From: an uncultured Flavobacteriales bacterium
GTDB taxonomy: Bacteria > Bacteroidota > Bacteroidia > Flavobacteriales_F > PHOS-HE28
Reading direction: 5' to 3'
NCBI GenBank assembly: GCA_937872175.1
Contig: CALMPI010000042.1
Location: forward strand, 23,989 to 87,988
DNA: 64,000 nt
Shown: piece by piece, positions 1 to 8,964 of the stretch
Layout: each line of letters starts with the position of its first letter
How positions within the stretch are numbered: position 1 is the first letter of the stretch
Program-made: the position numbers and the translations under genes
Notes under the pieces: generated by a model
What the model was told of the DNA's origin: nothing
The model's input: the letters and a program-made list of their open reading frames with translations, nothing else
The model's database searches: none

Positions 1-2
1 AC

Positions 3-986
3 CGGCTTCGCTTCGGGATCTATGGTCGCCTGTCGCAGTTGCTGCTCGGTGTCACCATCGGCCTGCTCGTGCTCACCCTGGTGCTGGGCACCAACCTGAA
101 CGATGCCAGCCGCTGGCTCCGCATCCCCATCATCGGCCAGAGCTTCCAGACCAGCGACCTGGCCAAGGTGGTGCTGATCGTGTTCGTGGCCCGGGTCATC
201 GCCAGGCACAAGGACGCCCCGTGGACATTCCGCGACGTCGTGCTCAAGCTCCTGCTTCCCATCGGCGCGGTGTGCGGCACCATCCTTCCGGCGAACTTCA
301 GCACCGCCGTGCTGCTCTTCACGGTGTGCATGACGGTGGCCTTCCTCGGCGGGGTGCCGCTGAAGTGGATCCTGGCATCGGTCGGGCTGACCCTTGGTGC
401 CTTCGCCCTCCTGGTGGCCATCAACGAGGCCGGCGACCTGGGCCTTCTGCCACGTGTGGAGACCTGGCGTGCACGCCTCGAGAACCACGGTTCGGCCGAT
501 AGTGATGCCAACTACCAGGTGGAGCACGCCAAGATCGCCATCGCCAGCGGTGGCCTGCTCCCCAACGGACCCGGCAGCGGAACCTCGCGCAACTTCCTTC
601 CGCATCCCTACTCCGACATGATCTATGCGTTCATCATCGAGGAGTATGGCAGCCTGCTGGGTGGCCTTGGTCTGCTGCTGCTCTATCTGATCCTGATGGG
701 CCGCGCCGTGAAGATCGCGCGCCTCTGCCCCAAGCCCTTCGGAGCCCTCACCGCGCTGGGCCTCAGCCTCAGCCTTGTGGTGCAGGCGCTGGTGAACATG
801 GCCGTGGCCGTCAACCTCGTGCCCGTCACCGGGCAGCCATTGCCCCTGGTGAGCATGGGCGGCACCTCCATCTGGTTCACCAGCCTCATGATCGGCATCG
901 TGCTCAGCGTGAGCCGGAGCGTGTACGACGAACCCGCGAACGACCATGTCCAACCCCAACCCCGCACCGCTCCGGCGGCCGCTTAG
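3..986 (+). CDS. ftsW: FtsW, SEDS-family peptidoglycan polymerase (5' end outside window)
   Basis: FtsW is the septal SEDS glycosyltransferase that polymerises lipid II at the division site in the inner membrane. The frame is open to the left edge and already encodes family sequence (RFGIYGRLSQLLLG) before the first possible start, so the N-terminus lies outside the window. Visible signatures are the hydrophobic helices, the loop EHAKIAIASGGLLPNGPGSG, the segment HPYSDMIYAFIIEEYG, and the C-terminal VTGQPLPLVSMGGTS typical of FtsW/RodA. About 327 residues are present; full-length proteins are usually nearer 400. It overlaps murG by 41 bp inside a division and cell-wall cluster, which favours FtsW over RodA. 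Confidence 0.95.
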   Translation, partial: RLRFGIYGRLSQLLLGVTIGLLVLTLVLGTNLNDASRWLRIPIIGQSFQTSDLAKVVLIVFVARVIARHKDAPWTFRDVVLKLLLPIGAVCGTILPANFSTAVLLFTVCMTVAFLGGVPLKWILASVGLTLGAFALLVAINEAGDLGLLPRVETWRARLENHGSADSDANYQVEHAKIAIASGGLLPNGPGSGTSRNFLPHPYSDMIYAFIIEEYGSLLGGLGLLLLYLILMGRAVKIARLCPKPFGALTALGLSLSLVVQALVNMAVAVNLVPVTGQPLPLVSMGGTSIWFTSLMIGIVLSVSRSVYDEPANDHVQPQPRTAPAAA

Positions 987-2088
987 GCTGATGATCAGCG
1001 GAGGAGGCACCGGCGGACACATCTTCCCGGCGATCGCCATCGCGAACGCCGTGCGGGAGCGCCTGCCCGATGCGGAGGTGCTCTTCGTGGGTGCCGAGGG
1101 CCGCATGGAGATGACCAAGGTGCCGGCGGCCGGCTATCGCATCGAGGGCCTGCCGATCCGCGGATTCCAGCGCGGTGCGGTGCTCGCCAACCTGGGCCTG
1201 CCCTGGAGGCTGCTGCGCAGCTTCCTCAAGGCGCGACGGCTGGTCCGCTCCTTCCGGCCCGATGTCGCCGTCGGCGTCGGCGGCTACGCCAGCGGTCCTC
1301 TCCTCGCCATGGCCCAGCGCATGGGCGTGCCCACGCTCATCCAGGAGCAGAACAGCCACGCGGGCAGGACCAACATCCATCTGGGCCGGCGTGCGCATCG
1401 CATCTGCGTGGCCTATCCGGGCATGGAGAAGTACTTCCCCATGGATCGCCTGCGCCTCACCGGCAATCCTGTGCGCAGCGCCACCGTGCACCTGGAGGGC
1501 AAGCGCCCCGAGGCGCTCACGCATTTCGGCCTTCGCGGTGACGCGCCCATCGTGCTGGTGACAGGCGGCAGCCTTGGTGCGCGTGGTGTGAACCTGGGCG
1601 TGGCCGCCGCCCTTCCCGCATGGAAAGCGGCGGGGGTGCAGGTGATCTGGCAGACCGGGACGCCCTTCCTCGACCAGGCGCGCGCGGCCGTGAGCGAGCT
1701 CGGCCACGTCGACTGCAAGGTGAGCGCCTTCATCGACCGGATGGACCTGGCTTACGCATGCGCCGATGTGGTCGTGGCCCGGGCGGGTGCCATCAGCATC
1801 AGCGAACTGTGCCTGGTGAAGCTGCCCGCGGTCCTCATCCCTCTGCCCACCGCAGCGGAGGATCACCAGACCTCCAACGCACGCGCCCTCACCGAACGGG
1901 GCGCCGCGCTGCTCGTTCGCGACAGCGATGCACGGGAGCAGCTCGGACACACCGTGCTGCGCCTGCTGAACGACGCCCCGGCCCGGGACCGCATGCGCTC
2001 GGCCATCGCCGCCCTTGGCCACCCGGACGCCGCCGGCGCCATCGCCGATGAGGTGATCGCGCTCGCCAACATCTCCATGCGCCCATGA
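946..2088 (+). CDS. murG: MurG, lipid II synthase (GlcNAc transferase)
   Basis: MurG transfers GlcNAc from UDP-GlcNAc to lipid I on the cytoplasmic face of the membrane, giving lipid II. The N-terminal glycine-rich loop SGGGTGGHIFPA binds the lipid diphosphate, and the C-terminal domain carries RAGAISISELCLVKLPAVLIP followed by EDHQTSNA, the UDP-GlcNAc pocket. The length of 380 residues is usual. ATG 946 lies inside ftsW. An in-frame ATG at 991, just before the glycine loop, is an alternative start that would remove 15 residues. It shares an ATGA junction with murC, so translation is probably coupled. Confidence 0.96.
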   Translation: MSNPNPAPLRRPLRLMISGGGTGGHIFPAIAIANAVRERLPDAEVLFVGAEGRMEMTKVPAAGYRIEGLPIRGFQRGAVLANLGLPWRLLRSFLKARRLVRSFRPDVAVGVGGYASGPLLAMAQRMGVPTLIQEQNSHAGRTNIHLGRRAHRICVAYPGMEKYFPMDRLRLTGNPVRSATVHLEGKRPEALTHFGLRGDAPIVLVTGGSLGARGVNLGVAAALPAWKAAGVQVIWQTGTPFLDQARAAVSELGHVDCKVSAFIDRMDLAYACADVVVARAGAISISELCLVKLPAVLIPLPTAAEDHQTSNARALTERGAALLVRDSDAREQLGHTVLRLLNDAPARDRMRSAIAALGHPDAAGAIADEVIALANISMRP

Positions 2089-3455
2089 GCATCGCGGTCC
2101 AGCGCCTCTATTTCGTCGGCATCGGCGGCATCGGCATGAGCGGCCTGGCCCGCTACTTCCGTCGTGCCGGTGCTGTCGTGGGGGGGTATGACCGCACGCC
2201 ATCGCCGCTCACCGACAGCCTCTCCGCGGAAGGCATGATCATCCACTTCGACGAGGACCCCGCCTCGATCCCGGCACCGCTGCGCGAACGGCCTGCCGAG
2301 GTGCTGGTGGTGCGCACTCCCGCCGTGCCCGCCACGAGCCGGCTGCTGGCCTGGTGGACCGCCGCCGGTGCGCGCATCGTGAAGCGCAGCGAACTGCTCG
2401 GGCTCATCACCCGCGACCGCCCCACTTACGCCGTGGCCGGCACGCATGGAAAGACCACCGTCAGCACCATGCTGACGCATCTGCTCCACAGCGGTGGTGT
2501 GCCGGTGAACGCCTTTCTGGGCGGCATCAGCGCGAACTACCACACCAACGTGCTGCTGGACGAAGGGGCGGTGGCGAACGTGGTGGAGGCCGACGAGTAC
2601 GACCGCAGCTTCCTGCAGCTCAGCCCCACGGATGCCATCATCACCTCCGCCGACCCCGATCACCTCGACATCTATGGCACGGCGGAAGCGATGCTCGACG
2701 CGTACCGGTCCTTCGCCGGCCTGTGCACGGGGGGGCTGCTCGTGCATGAGCGCGTGAAGGCCGTTCTTCCCGGGCTCAAGGCCGACACCTACGCCATCGG
2801 CGGAGAGGGCGTCCCGCGTGCGGAGCAGGTGGAGGTGCGCGCTGGCGCCTACGAGTTCGACCTGGTCACCGAAGGTGCCACGCTCCGCGGGCTGCGCCTC
2901 GGCATGGCCGGACGGCACAATGTGGAGAACGCCACCGCGGCGGCCACCATGGCGCTGCGGGCCGGTGTGACCCCGGAGGCGGTGCGTGCCGCCCTGGCCT
3001 CGTTCCGCGGTGTGGAGCGCCGGTTCCAGGCCATCCTCGACGGACCGGGCACGATCTTCATCGACGATTACGCCCACCACCCCGCGGAACTGGACGCTGC
3101 GATCCGTTCGGCGCGCGAGCTCCATCCCGGACGCAGGCTCACGGTCGTCTTCCAGCCCCACCTCTTCACCCGCACGCGTGACCTTGTCGACGGGTTCGCG
3201 CGGAGCCTGGCCGGTGCCGATCGGCTGTTGTTGCTGGACATCTATCCGGCGCGCGAGGAGCCCATCCCCGGCATCACCTCGTCCTGGCTTCTCGATCGGG
3301 TGGCGCTGGCCGACAAGCACCTCGTGGGCCGGGACGAACTGGTCGCACGCCTTTCCGCCGAGCGTCCCGAGCTGCTGCTCACCCTGGGTGCCGGCGACAT
3401 CGACCGGCTCGTGCCCCGCATCGCCGCCGTCCTCCAACACCCCGTTGCCGCATGA
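2085..3455 (+). CDS. murC: MurC, UDP-MurNAc--L-alanine ligase
   Basis: MurC is the cytoplasmic ATP-dependent ligase that adds L-alanine to UDP-MurNAc, the first amino acid of the peptide stem. The N-terminal Rossmann motif GIGGIGMSGLA, the ATP loop GTHGKTT (residues 119-125), DPDHLDIYG, and the C-terminal ligase domain with DDYAHHPAEL are all visible. The length of 456 residues matches the family. Start and stop overlap murG and ftsQ by 4 bp each (ATGA), so the three genes are one translationally coupled block. Confidence 0.96.
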   Translation: MSIAVQRLYFVGIGGIGMSGLARYFRRAGAVVGGYDRTPSPLTDSLSAEGMIIHFDEDPASIPAPLRERPAEVLVVRTPAVPATSRLLAWWTAAGARIVKRSELLGLITRDRPTYAVAGTHGKTTVSTMLTHLLHSGGVPVNAFLGGISANYHTNVLLDEGAVANVVEADEYDRSFLQLSPTDAIITSADPDHLDIYGTAEAMLDAYRSFAGLCTGGLLVHERVKAVLPGLKADTYAIGGEGVPRAEQVEVRAGAYEFDLVTEGATLRGLRLGMAGRHNVENATAAATMALRAGVTPEAVRAALASFRGVERRFQAILDGPGTIFIDDYAHHPAELDAAIRSARELHPGRRLTVVFQPHLFTRTRDLVDGFARSLAGADRLLLLDIYPAREEPIPGITSSWLLDRVALADKHLVGRDELVARLSAERPELLLTLGAGDIDRLVPRIAAVLQHPVAA

Positions 3456-4255
3456 ACGCTCCGCGCGCCATCGTCCGTCCCCTGCTGCTCTCCGCCACCG
3501 CAGCCCTGGTCGTGGTGGCCCTGGGATTCGTGGAGCGCACCGCCGACCGCCGGCCTGTGCAGGACCTCGCCATCGATGTGCGCGAAGTGGATGATGCGCG
3601 GTTCATCACCCCGCAGCAGGTCCGCGAGCAGGTGCTGGGCATGGGCGGGGAGGTGGTGGGCGTGCCCCTGGCCGAGATGGACCTGGAGGCGATCGAGGAG
3701 CGGCTGCGCGCAGTGCCCTGGGTGAACGCCGTGGAGGCCTACCATACGTTGGACGGGATCCTGCACGTCCGGGTGGAGCAGCGCGAGCCCATCGTGCGTG
3801 TGCTCGACCGGGATGGCCGCGGCTATTACCTCGATGCGGAGGGTCATACCATGCCCTTGAGCGCGCAGCATACGGCGCGTGTGCCCGTGGCCCTGGGTGC
3901 GGTGCATCTTGACGGGGCGGCGGAGCGCGTGATCGACCTGCATGCCACCGACAGCCTGATCGCCGCGTCGCACCTGCCCGAGGTGCATCGGATCGCCACC
4001 TTGCTGCACCAGGACCCCTTCTGGGCCGCCCTCATCGACCAGATCGTCGTCACGCCCGAAGGTGAGTTCGAGCTGGTGCCCCGGGTGGGCGGTCAGCGCA
4101 TCCGCATCGGTGGTGCCGACCGCCTCGAACCACGCTTCGCGAAGCTCCGCCTCTTCTACCGCCAGGGCATCGATCAGACCGACTGGCGTCGACATGCCAT
4201 CATCGACCTGCGCTTCGACGGGCAGGTCGTCTGCACCCAACGCTCAACGCCCTAA
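3452..4255 (+). CDS. ftsQ: FtsQ/DivIB-like cell division protein
   Basis: FtsQ is a bitopic divisome protein that links early cytoplasmic proteins to the periplasmic septal synthase. The 267-residue product has a short cytoplasmic N-terminus, one transmembrane helix (about residues 8-26), then a POTRA-like segment beginning near IDVREVDDARFITPQQVREQV and a beta domain with VNAVEAYHTLDGILHVRVEQ and REPIVRVLDRDG. Sequence conservation in this family is low, so the call leans on topology, length and position between murC and ftsA. Confidence 0.9.
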   Translation: MNAPRAIVRPLLLSATAALVVVALGFVERTADRRPVQDLAIDVREVDDARFITPQQVREQVLGMGGEVVGVPLAEMDLEAIEERLRAVPWVNAVEAYHTLDGILHVRVEQREPIVRVLDRDGRGYYLDAEGHTMPLSAQHTARVPVALGAVHLDGAAERVIDLHATDSLIAASHLPEVHRIATLLHQDPFWAALIDQIVVTPEGEFELVPRVGGQRIRIGGADRLEPRFAKLRLFYRQGIDQTDWRRHAIIDLRFDGQVVCTQRSTP

Positions 4256-4267
4256 CACGCTGTACAC

Positions 4268-5560
4268 ATGGACCAACAAGAGATCGTGGCCGGATTGGAC
4301 ATCGGCACCACCAAGATCGCCTGCATCGTCGGGCGCAGGAACGACCAGGGAAAGATCGAGATCCTCGGCATGGGCCGAAGCCGCTCCGAAGGGGTGAGCC
4401 GTGGCATGGTGGCCAACATCCAAAAGACCGTGGACTCGATCATGGCCGCCGTGAAGGAGGCCGAGGCCAACGCCAACGTGGAGATCGGCACGGTGAACGT
4501 GGGCATCGCCGGCCAGCACATCCGCAGCATGCACCACCGCGGCATGATCACGCGCCAGAGCCTGGAGGAGGAGATCCGCCAGCTGGACATCGACCTGCTG
4601 ATCGACGACATGTACAAGCTGGTGATGCCGCCCGGCGAGGAGATCATCCATGTATTGCCACAGGAGTACATCGTCGATGGTGAGCAGGGCATCCGCGACC
4701 CGATCGGCATGAGCGGTGTGCGGCTCGAGGCCAACTTCCACATCATCAGCGGGCAGGTCACTGCCGCGCGCAACATCAACAAGTGCGTGCATCGCGCCGG
4801 GCTGGATGTCACCGAGCTCATCCTGGAACCGCTCGCCAGCGCGGACGCCGTGCTGAGCGCCGAGGAGAAGGAGGCGGGCGTGGTGCTCGTCGACATCGGT
4901 GGCGGCACGACGGACATCGCCATCTTCTACGACGGCATCATCCGCCACACGGCCGTGATCCCCTTCGGCGGCAACGTGATCACCGAGGACATCCGTCAGG
5001 GCTGCGGAGTGATGCGCGAGCAGGCCGAGCTGCTGAAGGTGAAGTTCGGCAGTGCGCTCGCCGCGGAGAACAAGGACAACGAGGTGGTCTGCATCCCCGG
5101 TCTGCGCGGCCGCGACCCCAAGGAGATCAGCCTGCGCATGCTCGCCGAGGTGATCCAGAGCCGCATGGAGGAGATCCTCGAGCACGTGCACTTCGAGATC
5201 AAGAACAGCGGGCTGGAGAAGCAGCTCATCGCCGGCGTCGTCCTCACCGGCGGTGGTGCTCAGCTCAAACACCTCCGCCAGCTGGTGGAGTACATCACCG
5301 GCATGACCGCCCGCATCGGTTACCCCAACGAACATCTGGCCAAGAGCAATGTCGAGCAGGTCACCAGCCCGCTGTTCGCCACCGGCGTGGGCCTGGTGAT
5401 GAAGGGCTTTGACTTCCTGCACCGCCAGCGCGCCAAGCAGGGCGGCCAGCCTGCACAGGCCCCCAAGGTGAAGGGCCACAGCCAGGGCAGCCGCGTGGGC
5501 AGCTTCTTCGACAAGGTGATCAAGGGCGCCTCCGAGATCCTCAGCGACGACGACATCTAG
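4268..5560 (+). CDS. ftsA: FtsA, actin-like divisome protein
   Basis: FtsA is the actin-fold ATPase that tethers FtsZ filaments to the membrane and recruits later divisome proteins. The first phosphate loop is GLDIGTTKIACIVG near the N-terminus. The SHS2/1C region follows (MHHRGMITRQ), the second phosphate motif is VVLVDIGGGTTDIAIF, and the adenosine motif is GVVLTGGGAQL. The 430-residue length is normal. The C-terminus is lysine- and serine-rich and ends in a likely amphipathic segment (VGSFFDKVIKGASEIL) suited to membrane tethering. It lies 12 bp after ftsQ and 45 bp before ftsZ. Confidence 0.97.
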   Translation: MDQQEIVAGLDIGTTKIACIVGRRNDQGKIEILGMGRSRSEGVSRGMVANIQKTVDSIMAAVKEAEANANVEIGTVNVGIAGQHIRSMHHRGMITRQSLEEEIRQLDIDLLIDDMYKLVMPPGEEIIHVLPQEYIVDGEQGIRDPIGMSGVRLEANFHIISGQVTAARNINKCVHRAGLDVTELILEPLASADAVLSAEEKEAGVVLVDIGGGTTDIAIFYDGIIRHTAVIPFGGNVITEDIRQGCGVMREQAELLKVKFGSALAAENKDNEVVCIPGLRGRDPKEISLRMLAEVIQSRMEEILEHVHFEIKNSGLEKQLIAGVVLTGGGAQLKHLRQLVEYITGMTARIGYPNEHLAKSNVEQVTSPLFATGVGLVMKGFDFLHRQRAKQGGQPAQAPKVKGHSQGSRVGSFFDKVIKGASEILSDDDI

Positions 5561-5605
5561 ACCGCATCCCCGCCACCGCAGTTCCACTCTCCAATCCTCA
5601 ACGAC

Positions 5606-7198
5606 ATGAAATTCGACCTTCCCCGAGAGCTCTCCTCCATCATCAAGGTGATCGGCGTGGGGGGCGGCGGCAGCAACGCCGTGAACCACATGTACGCCCA
5701 AGGCATCAAGGGCGTCGACTTCATCATCTGCAACACGGACAAGCAGGCGCTGGACATCAGCCCGGTGCCCGTGAAGGTGCAGCTCGGCCCTGCGCTCACC
5801 GACGGCCTCGGCGCCGGCTCCATCCCCGAGCGCGGCAAGGACGCCGCCCAGGAGAACCTCGACGAGCTCCGTCAGCTGCTGAGCACCCGCACGAAGATGG
5901 TCTTCATCACCGCCGGCATGGGCGGAGGCACCGGCACGGGCGCCGCACCGGTGATCGCCGACATCGCGCGCGAGCTCGGCATCCTCACCGTGGGCATCGT
6001 CACCATGCCCTTCCTGTGGGAGGGCCGCAAACGCAAGCTCCAGGCCGTGAGCGGCATCGACGACCTGCGCCGCTCGGTGGACACGCTGCTGGTGATCAAC
6101 AACGACCGCCTGCGCGACCTGTTCGGCAACCTCAGCCTGGACAACGCCTTCGGCCATGCCGACAACGTGCTCACCACCGCCGCCCGTGGCATCGCCGAGA
6201 TCATCACCATGACGGGGAAGGTGAACGTGGACTTCGAGGACGTGAAGACCGTGATGACCAACAGTGGCGCCGCGATCATGGGCATGGCCGAGGCCGAAGG
6301 AGAGGACCGCGCCCTGCGTGCCGCCCAGGAGGCCCTCGCCTCGCCCCTGCTCAACGACAACGACATCAAGGGCGCCAAATTCGTGCTGCTCAACATCACG
6401 CACGGTGAGCGCGAGGTCCTCATGGACGAGATCAGCGAGATCACCGATCACATCCAGGATGCGGCCGGCAGCAGTGCCGATGTGATCTGGGGCTACTGCC
6501 GCGAGGAGAGCCTCGGCGACCGCCTGCGCGTGACCGTGATCGCCACCGGTTTCCAGGTGAACCCGGAAACGGGCGCCGTGGGCCACGTGCCCGAGGCGCG
6601 CAAGGTGATCCCGCTCGATGCCGATGTGCCCACCATGATCACACAGCCCATCAGCAACCCGGTCGCCACCGCCCCACCCACCGCGCTGCGGGAGGTCAAG
6701 GACGCGGAAGCGCCGGTGGGCACCCCGTTCGAGCCCTACTTGAAGCCCGCTGCGCCGCAGCATGATCCCGTGGGCCATGAGCCGGCACGGCCCGCGACAC
6801 CGGTGAACGAGCGCACCGTGGAGCTCGAGGTGACGCCGCCGGTGGAGGGAAAGGTGCGCCACGACCTGTACGATGCGACCGTCGCGCCGTCCACCCCGCC
6901 GACGGCCGCCAGCGAACCGGCACAGTCCCGCCTCAACCCGGCCGAACATCAGGCCCGCGTCGAGGAGCGCCTCATGCGGATGCGGGAGATGACCATGCGC
7001 CTGCGTTCGCCCAACGGGATCAACGACATGGAGCGCGAGCCGGCCTATGTGCGCAAGCGCATCGCCCTGAGCGAAGGACCGCGCAGCACCGACAGCAACG
7101 TAAGCCGGTACACACTGACCGAGGACCAGGACGAGAACGGCGAGCGTCGTGTGGAGCTCAGGCGCAACAACCCGTTCCTGCACGACAACGTGGACTGA
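5606..7198 (+). CDS. ftsZ: FtsZ, tubulin-like division GTPase
   Basis: FtsZ forms the cytokinetic ring. The GTPase domain shows GVGGGGSNAVNHM, the tubulin signature GGGTGTGAAPVIA, and the T7-loop region around NVDFEDVKTVM. The globular domain ends near residue 330. A long proline- and acid-rich linker of roughly 170-190 residues follows, then the C-terminal tail RRNNPFLHDNVD, which matches the tail I know from Bacteroidota FtsZ and should bind FtsA. The total of 530 residues is much longer than the roughly 380 of Escherichia coli FtsZ, because of the linker. Confidence 0.98.
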   Translation: MKFDLPRELSSIIKVIGVGGGGSNAVNHMYAQGIKGVDFIICNTDKQALDISPVPVKVQLGPALTDGLGAGSIPERGKDAAQENLDELRQLLSTRTKMVFITAGMGGGTGTGAAPVIADIARELGILTVGIVTMPFLWEGRKRKLQAVSGIDDLRRSVDTLLVINNDRLRDLFGNLSLDNAFGHADNVLTTAARGIAEIITMTGKVNVDFEDVKTVMTNSGAAIMGMAEAEGEDRALRAAQEALASPLLNDNDIKGAKFVLLNITHGEREVLMDEISEITDHIQDAAGSSADVIWGYCREESLGDRLRVTVIATGFQVNPETGAVGHVPEARKVIPLDADVPTMITQPISNPVATAPPTALREVKDAEAPVGTPFEPYLKPAAPQHDPVGHEPARPATPVNERTVELEVTPPVEGKVRHDLYDATVAPSTPPTAASEPAQSRLNPAEHQARVEERLMRMREMTMRLRSPNGINDMEREPAYVRKRIALSEGPRSTDSNVSRYTLTEDQDENGERRVELRRNNPFLHDNVD

Positions 7199-7209
7199 AC
7201 CCTGAGCGC

Positions 7210-7665
7210 ATGGACTTCCAACAACGCATCGACGCGGACATCAAGGCTGCGATGCTGGCCCGTGACAAGGACCGGCTGAACGCCCTGCGGGCGATCAAGA
7301 GCGCGATCCTGCTGGAGCTCACCAAGGAGGGCGGAGGCACCGCCGGGATCAGCGACGAGGCGGGACTTCGCATCCTGCAGAAGCTCCACAAGCAGCGCGC
7401 CGAAGCGGCCACCATCTTCCACCAGCAGGGCCGCACCGACCTGGCCGGTGAGGAGGAGGCGCAGGCCCGCGTGATCGAGGCCTACCTGCCCGCCCGGCTC
7501 AGCGACGCGGAGCTCGAGGACGCCGTGCGCGCCGTGATCGCCGCCACAGGCGCCAGCGGCATGAAGGACATGGGCCGCGTGATGGGCGAGGCGAACAAGC
7601 AGCTTGCGGGCAGGGCCGATGGCGGGATCCTCGCGGCCCTGGTGAAACGCCTCCTGGCCGGTTGA
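7210..7665 (+). CDS. GatB/YqeY domain protein
   Basis: The 151-residue protein belongs to the YqeY family, a stand-alone version of the helical tail domain of the GatB subunit of tRNA amidotransferase. A role in tRNA-dependent amidation is suggested by homology only; the free-standing proteins are poorly characterised. Family marks are the N-terminal DIKAAMLARDKDRLNALRAI, the central EEEAQARVIEAYLPARLSD, and the C-terminal MKDMGRVMGEANKQLAGRAD. It starts 11 bp after ftsZ and is followed by a strong hairpin, so it is probably the last gene of the division transcript. Confidence 0.9.
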   Translation: MDFQQRIDADIKAAMLARDKDRLNALRAIKSAILLELTKEGGGTAGISDEAGLRILQKLHKQRAEAATIFHQQGRTDLAGEEEAQARVIEAYLPARLSDAELEDAVRAVIAATGASGMKDMGRVMGEANKQLAGRADGGILAALVKRLLAG

Positions 7666-7685
7666 TCCATCCACCACTGAACAGG

Positions 7686-7711
7686 AAAGGGGCGCCCGAG
7701 GGCGCCCCTTT
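7686..7711. terminator. Bidirectional intrinsic terminator
   Basis: A 12-bp inverted repeat, AAAGGGGCGCCC / GGGCGCCCCTTT, with almost no loop lies between the convergent yqeY-like gene and the LytTR regulator. The A/T-rich stem base gives U-runs on both strands, so it can end transcription from either side. Confidence 0.85.
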
Positions 7712-7735
7712 GCGTGCTCCCCGGTCCGGGGTGTG

Positions 7736-8491
7736 CTACAACTTGGCCAGGTTGTCCATGAGCTCCTGCTTCTTCCGCCGGCTCACCGCCACGTTGGTGC
7801 CATCGGTCATGATCACCTCGCCGCCCTCGCCCCGGATGTACTTCTTCACGTGCTTCACGTTGATGAGGTAGCTGTGGTGCACCCGCACGAACTGGGCGGG
7901 GTCCAGCATGTCCTCGAACTCCTTCAGCGTGCGGCTGATCACCAGGCGCTTCTTGTCCTTCTGGTGCACCACCGTGTAGTTGCTGTCGCTCTCGCAGTAC
8001 ATGATGTCGTCCACGTCCACCATCTCCAGGCCGTCCGCCACGGGCAGGGCGATGCGCTTGTCGGCCCCGGCGGGACGGGTCAGGTTCTTCAGCAGGGCCA
8101 TGAACTGGTCGGGGCTCTGTGGGGTGCGCTCCTCCTGCCGCACCTTGCCGATGGCCGTGGCCAGTTCCTCCGCGTCCACCGGCTTCAGCAGGTAGTCCAG
8201 CGCGCTGAAGCGGATGGCCTTCACCGCGTAGCCTTCGTGCGCGGTGGTGAAGATCACGTGCGGCCGATCGGGCCCGATCGCTTGCAGCAGGTCGAAGCCC
8301 GTCTGCTTGCCCATCTCGATGTCCAGGAAGAGCACCTTCGGCTTCACCTTGCTCAGCAGATCGATGCCCTCGGGCACATTGGTGGCCATGCCCAGCAGTT
8401 CGATCTCCGGATGCTTGCGCTGCAGCAGGCCGCTGAGGGCATCGCGGCAGTGTTGCTCGTCGTCCACGATGACGGCGGTGAGGGTGCTCAT
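7736..8491 (-). CDS. LytTR-family response regulator
   Basis: This 251-residue cytoplasmic response regulator has an N-terminal receiver (acidic pair D10-D11, phospho-acceptor D57 in LFLDIEM, lysine K103 in LLKPVD) and a C-terminal LytTR DNA-binding domain from about residue 148 (MYCESDSNYTVVH, FVRVHHSYLINVKHVKKY). The start MSTLTAVIVDDE was chosen because it begins directly at the receiver; an upstream in-frame start would add 16 unrelated residues. The likely partner is the TPR histidine kinase at 10862-13066, whose family normally pairs with LytTR regulators. Here three small genes and repeats lie between them. Confidence 0.93.
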   Translation of the reverse strand: MSTLTAVIVDDEQHCRDALSGLLQRKHPEIELLGMATNVPEGIDLLSKVKPKVLFLDIEMGKQTGFDLLQAIGPDRPHVIFTTAHEGYAVKAIRFSALDYLLKPVDAEELATAIGKVRQEERTPQSPDQFMALLKNLTRPAGADKRIALPVADGLEMVDVDDIMYCESDSNYTVVHQKDKKRLVISRTLKEFEDMLDPAQFVRVHHSYLINVKHVKKYIRGEGGEVIMTDGTNVAVSRRKKQELMDNLAKL

Positions 8492-8550
8492 GGTCGCTCG
8501 GTTGAGGCGGGCAAGGTAGCACGAGCGGACGGGTGGCACCAGGAACCGGA

Positions 8551-8571
8551 AAAGCCCCTCATCGGGGCTTT
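8551..8571 (-). terminator. Intrinsic terminator after the 73-residue gene
   Basis: The inverted repeat AAAGCCCC / GGGGCTTT with a 5-nt loop lies 22 bp after the stop codon of the small minus-strand gene. On the minus strand the stem ends in TTTT. It separates that gene from the LytTR regulator. Confidence 0.8.
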
Positions 8572-8593
8572 CGGATCGGGTGGGCCGAGGCGC

Positions 8594-8815
8594 TCACTTG
8601 GCCATGCGCACGGTGGCGGCTTGGGCGGCGCGCTGCTGCTCGGTCCAGGCGGCCAGGTCCATCGTGGGGTCCACGAAGGGGGCCACCATGCGGCGCTCGG
8701 TGCGCACCGGCTTGCCCTTGGCGGCCTTGCGTGGGGCGGCGGCGAAGCTGCCCTGGGCCAGGGTGATGAGGCTGATGAGGACCAGGAGGCTGCGGAGGGT
8801 GGCGAGGCGGTTCAT
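8594..8815 (-). CDS. Small secreted protein of unknown function (73 aa)
   Basis: I do not recognise a function. The start gives a clear signal peptide (MNRLATLRSLLVLISLITLA, cleavage expected near GSFAA). The mature part is only about 48 residues, basic at first (RKAAKGKPVRTERR), with the tail APFVDPTMDLAAWTEQQRAA. That tail is nearly the same as the end of the 191-residue protein at 9723-10298 (APFVDPTMELAAWVETQRAE), and the DNA just upstream of both starts is also related. It therefore looks like a copy of that gene that lost the central domain. Followed by a terminator. Confidence 0.7.
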   Translation of the reverse strand: MNRLATLRSLLVLISLITLAQGSFAAAPRKAAKGKPVRTERRMVAPFVDPTMDLAAWTEQQRAAQAATVRMAK

Positions 8816-8937
8816 GGCGTGGGTCGGGGTTCGTTGGTGACCCAAAGCAAGGCCCGGACGCAGGGGGAGCGTGAGCTCAACTGAGCAGGTGGTGGCGCAC
8901 AGGGAGCAAGTGGCGGGAGGGAGCAACAGAGCGCCTC
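8816..8937. repeat. Leader repeat, copy 1 (related to 10299-10420)
   Basis: The DNA upstream of the 73-residue gene shares blocks in the same order with the DNA upstream of the 191-residue gene: TTGGTGACCCAAAGCAAG, then GTGAGC, GAGCAGGTGG, and GCAAGTGGCGGGAGGGAGCA. Read on the minus strand, the first block contains TTGCTTTGG 25-35 bp before the ATG, a possible -7 element. Confidence 0.75.
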
Positions 8938-8964
8938 ACGCAGCGGCGCAGAGGACGCTGAGGA

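Noticed and set aside
39..986. TTG at 39 as the start of ftsW
   Set aside because: The frame is open upstream to the window edge and encodes FtsW-like residues there, so the gene is cut by the window rather than starting at TTG.
4244..7183. 979-codon minus-strand frame opposite ftsA and ftsZ
   Set aside because: It covers two certain division genes. The translation is full of His, Ala, Leu and Val in low-complexity runs, a shadow of codon bias.
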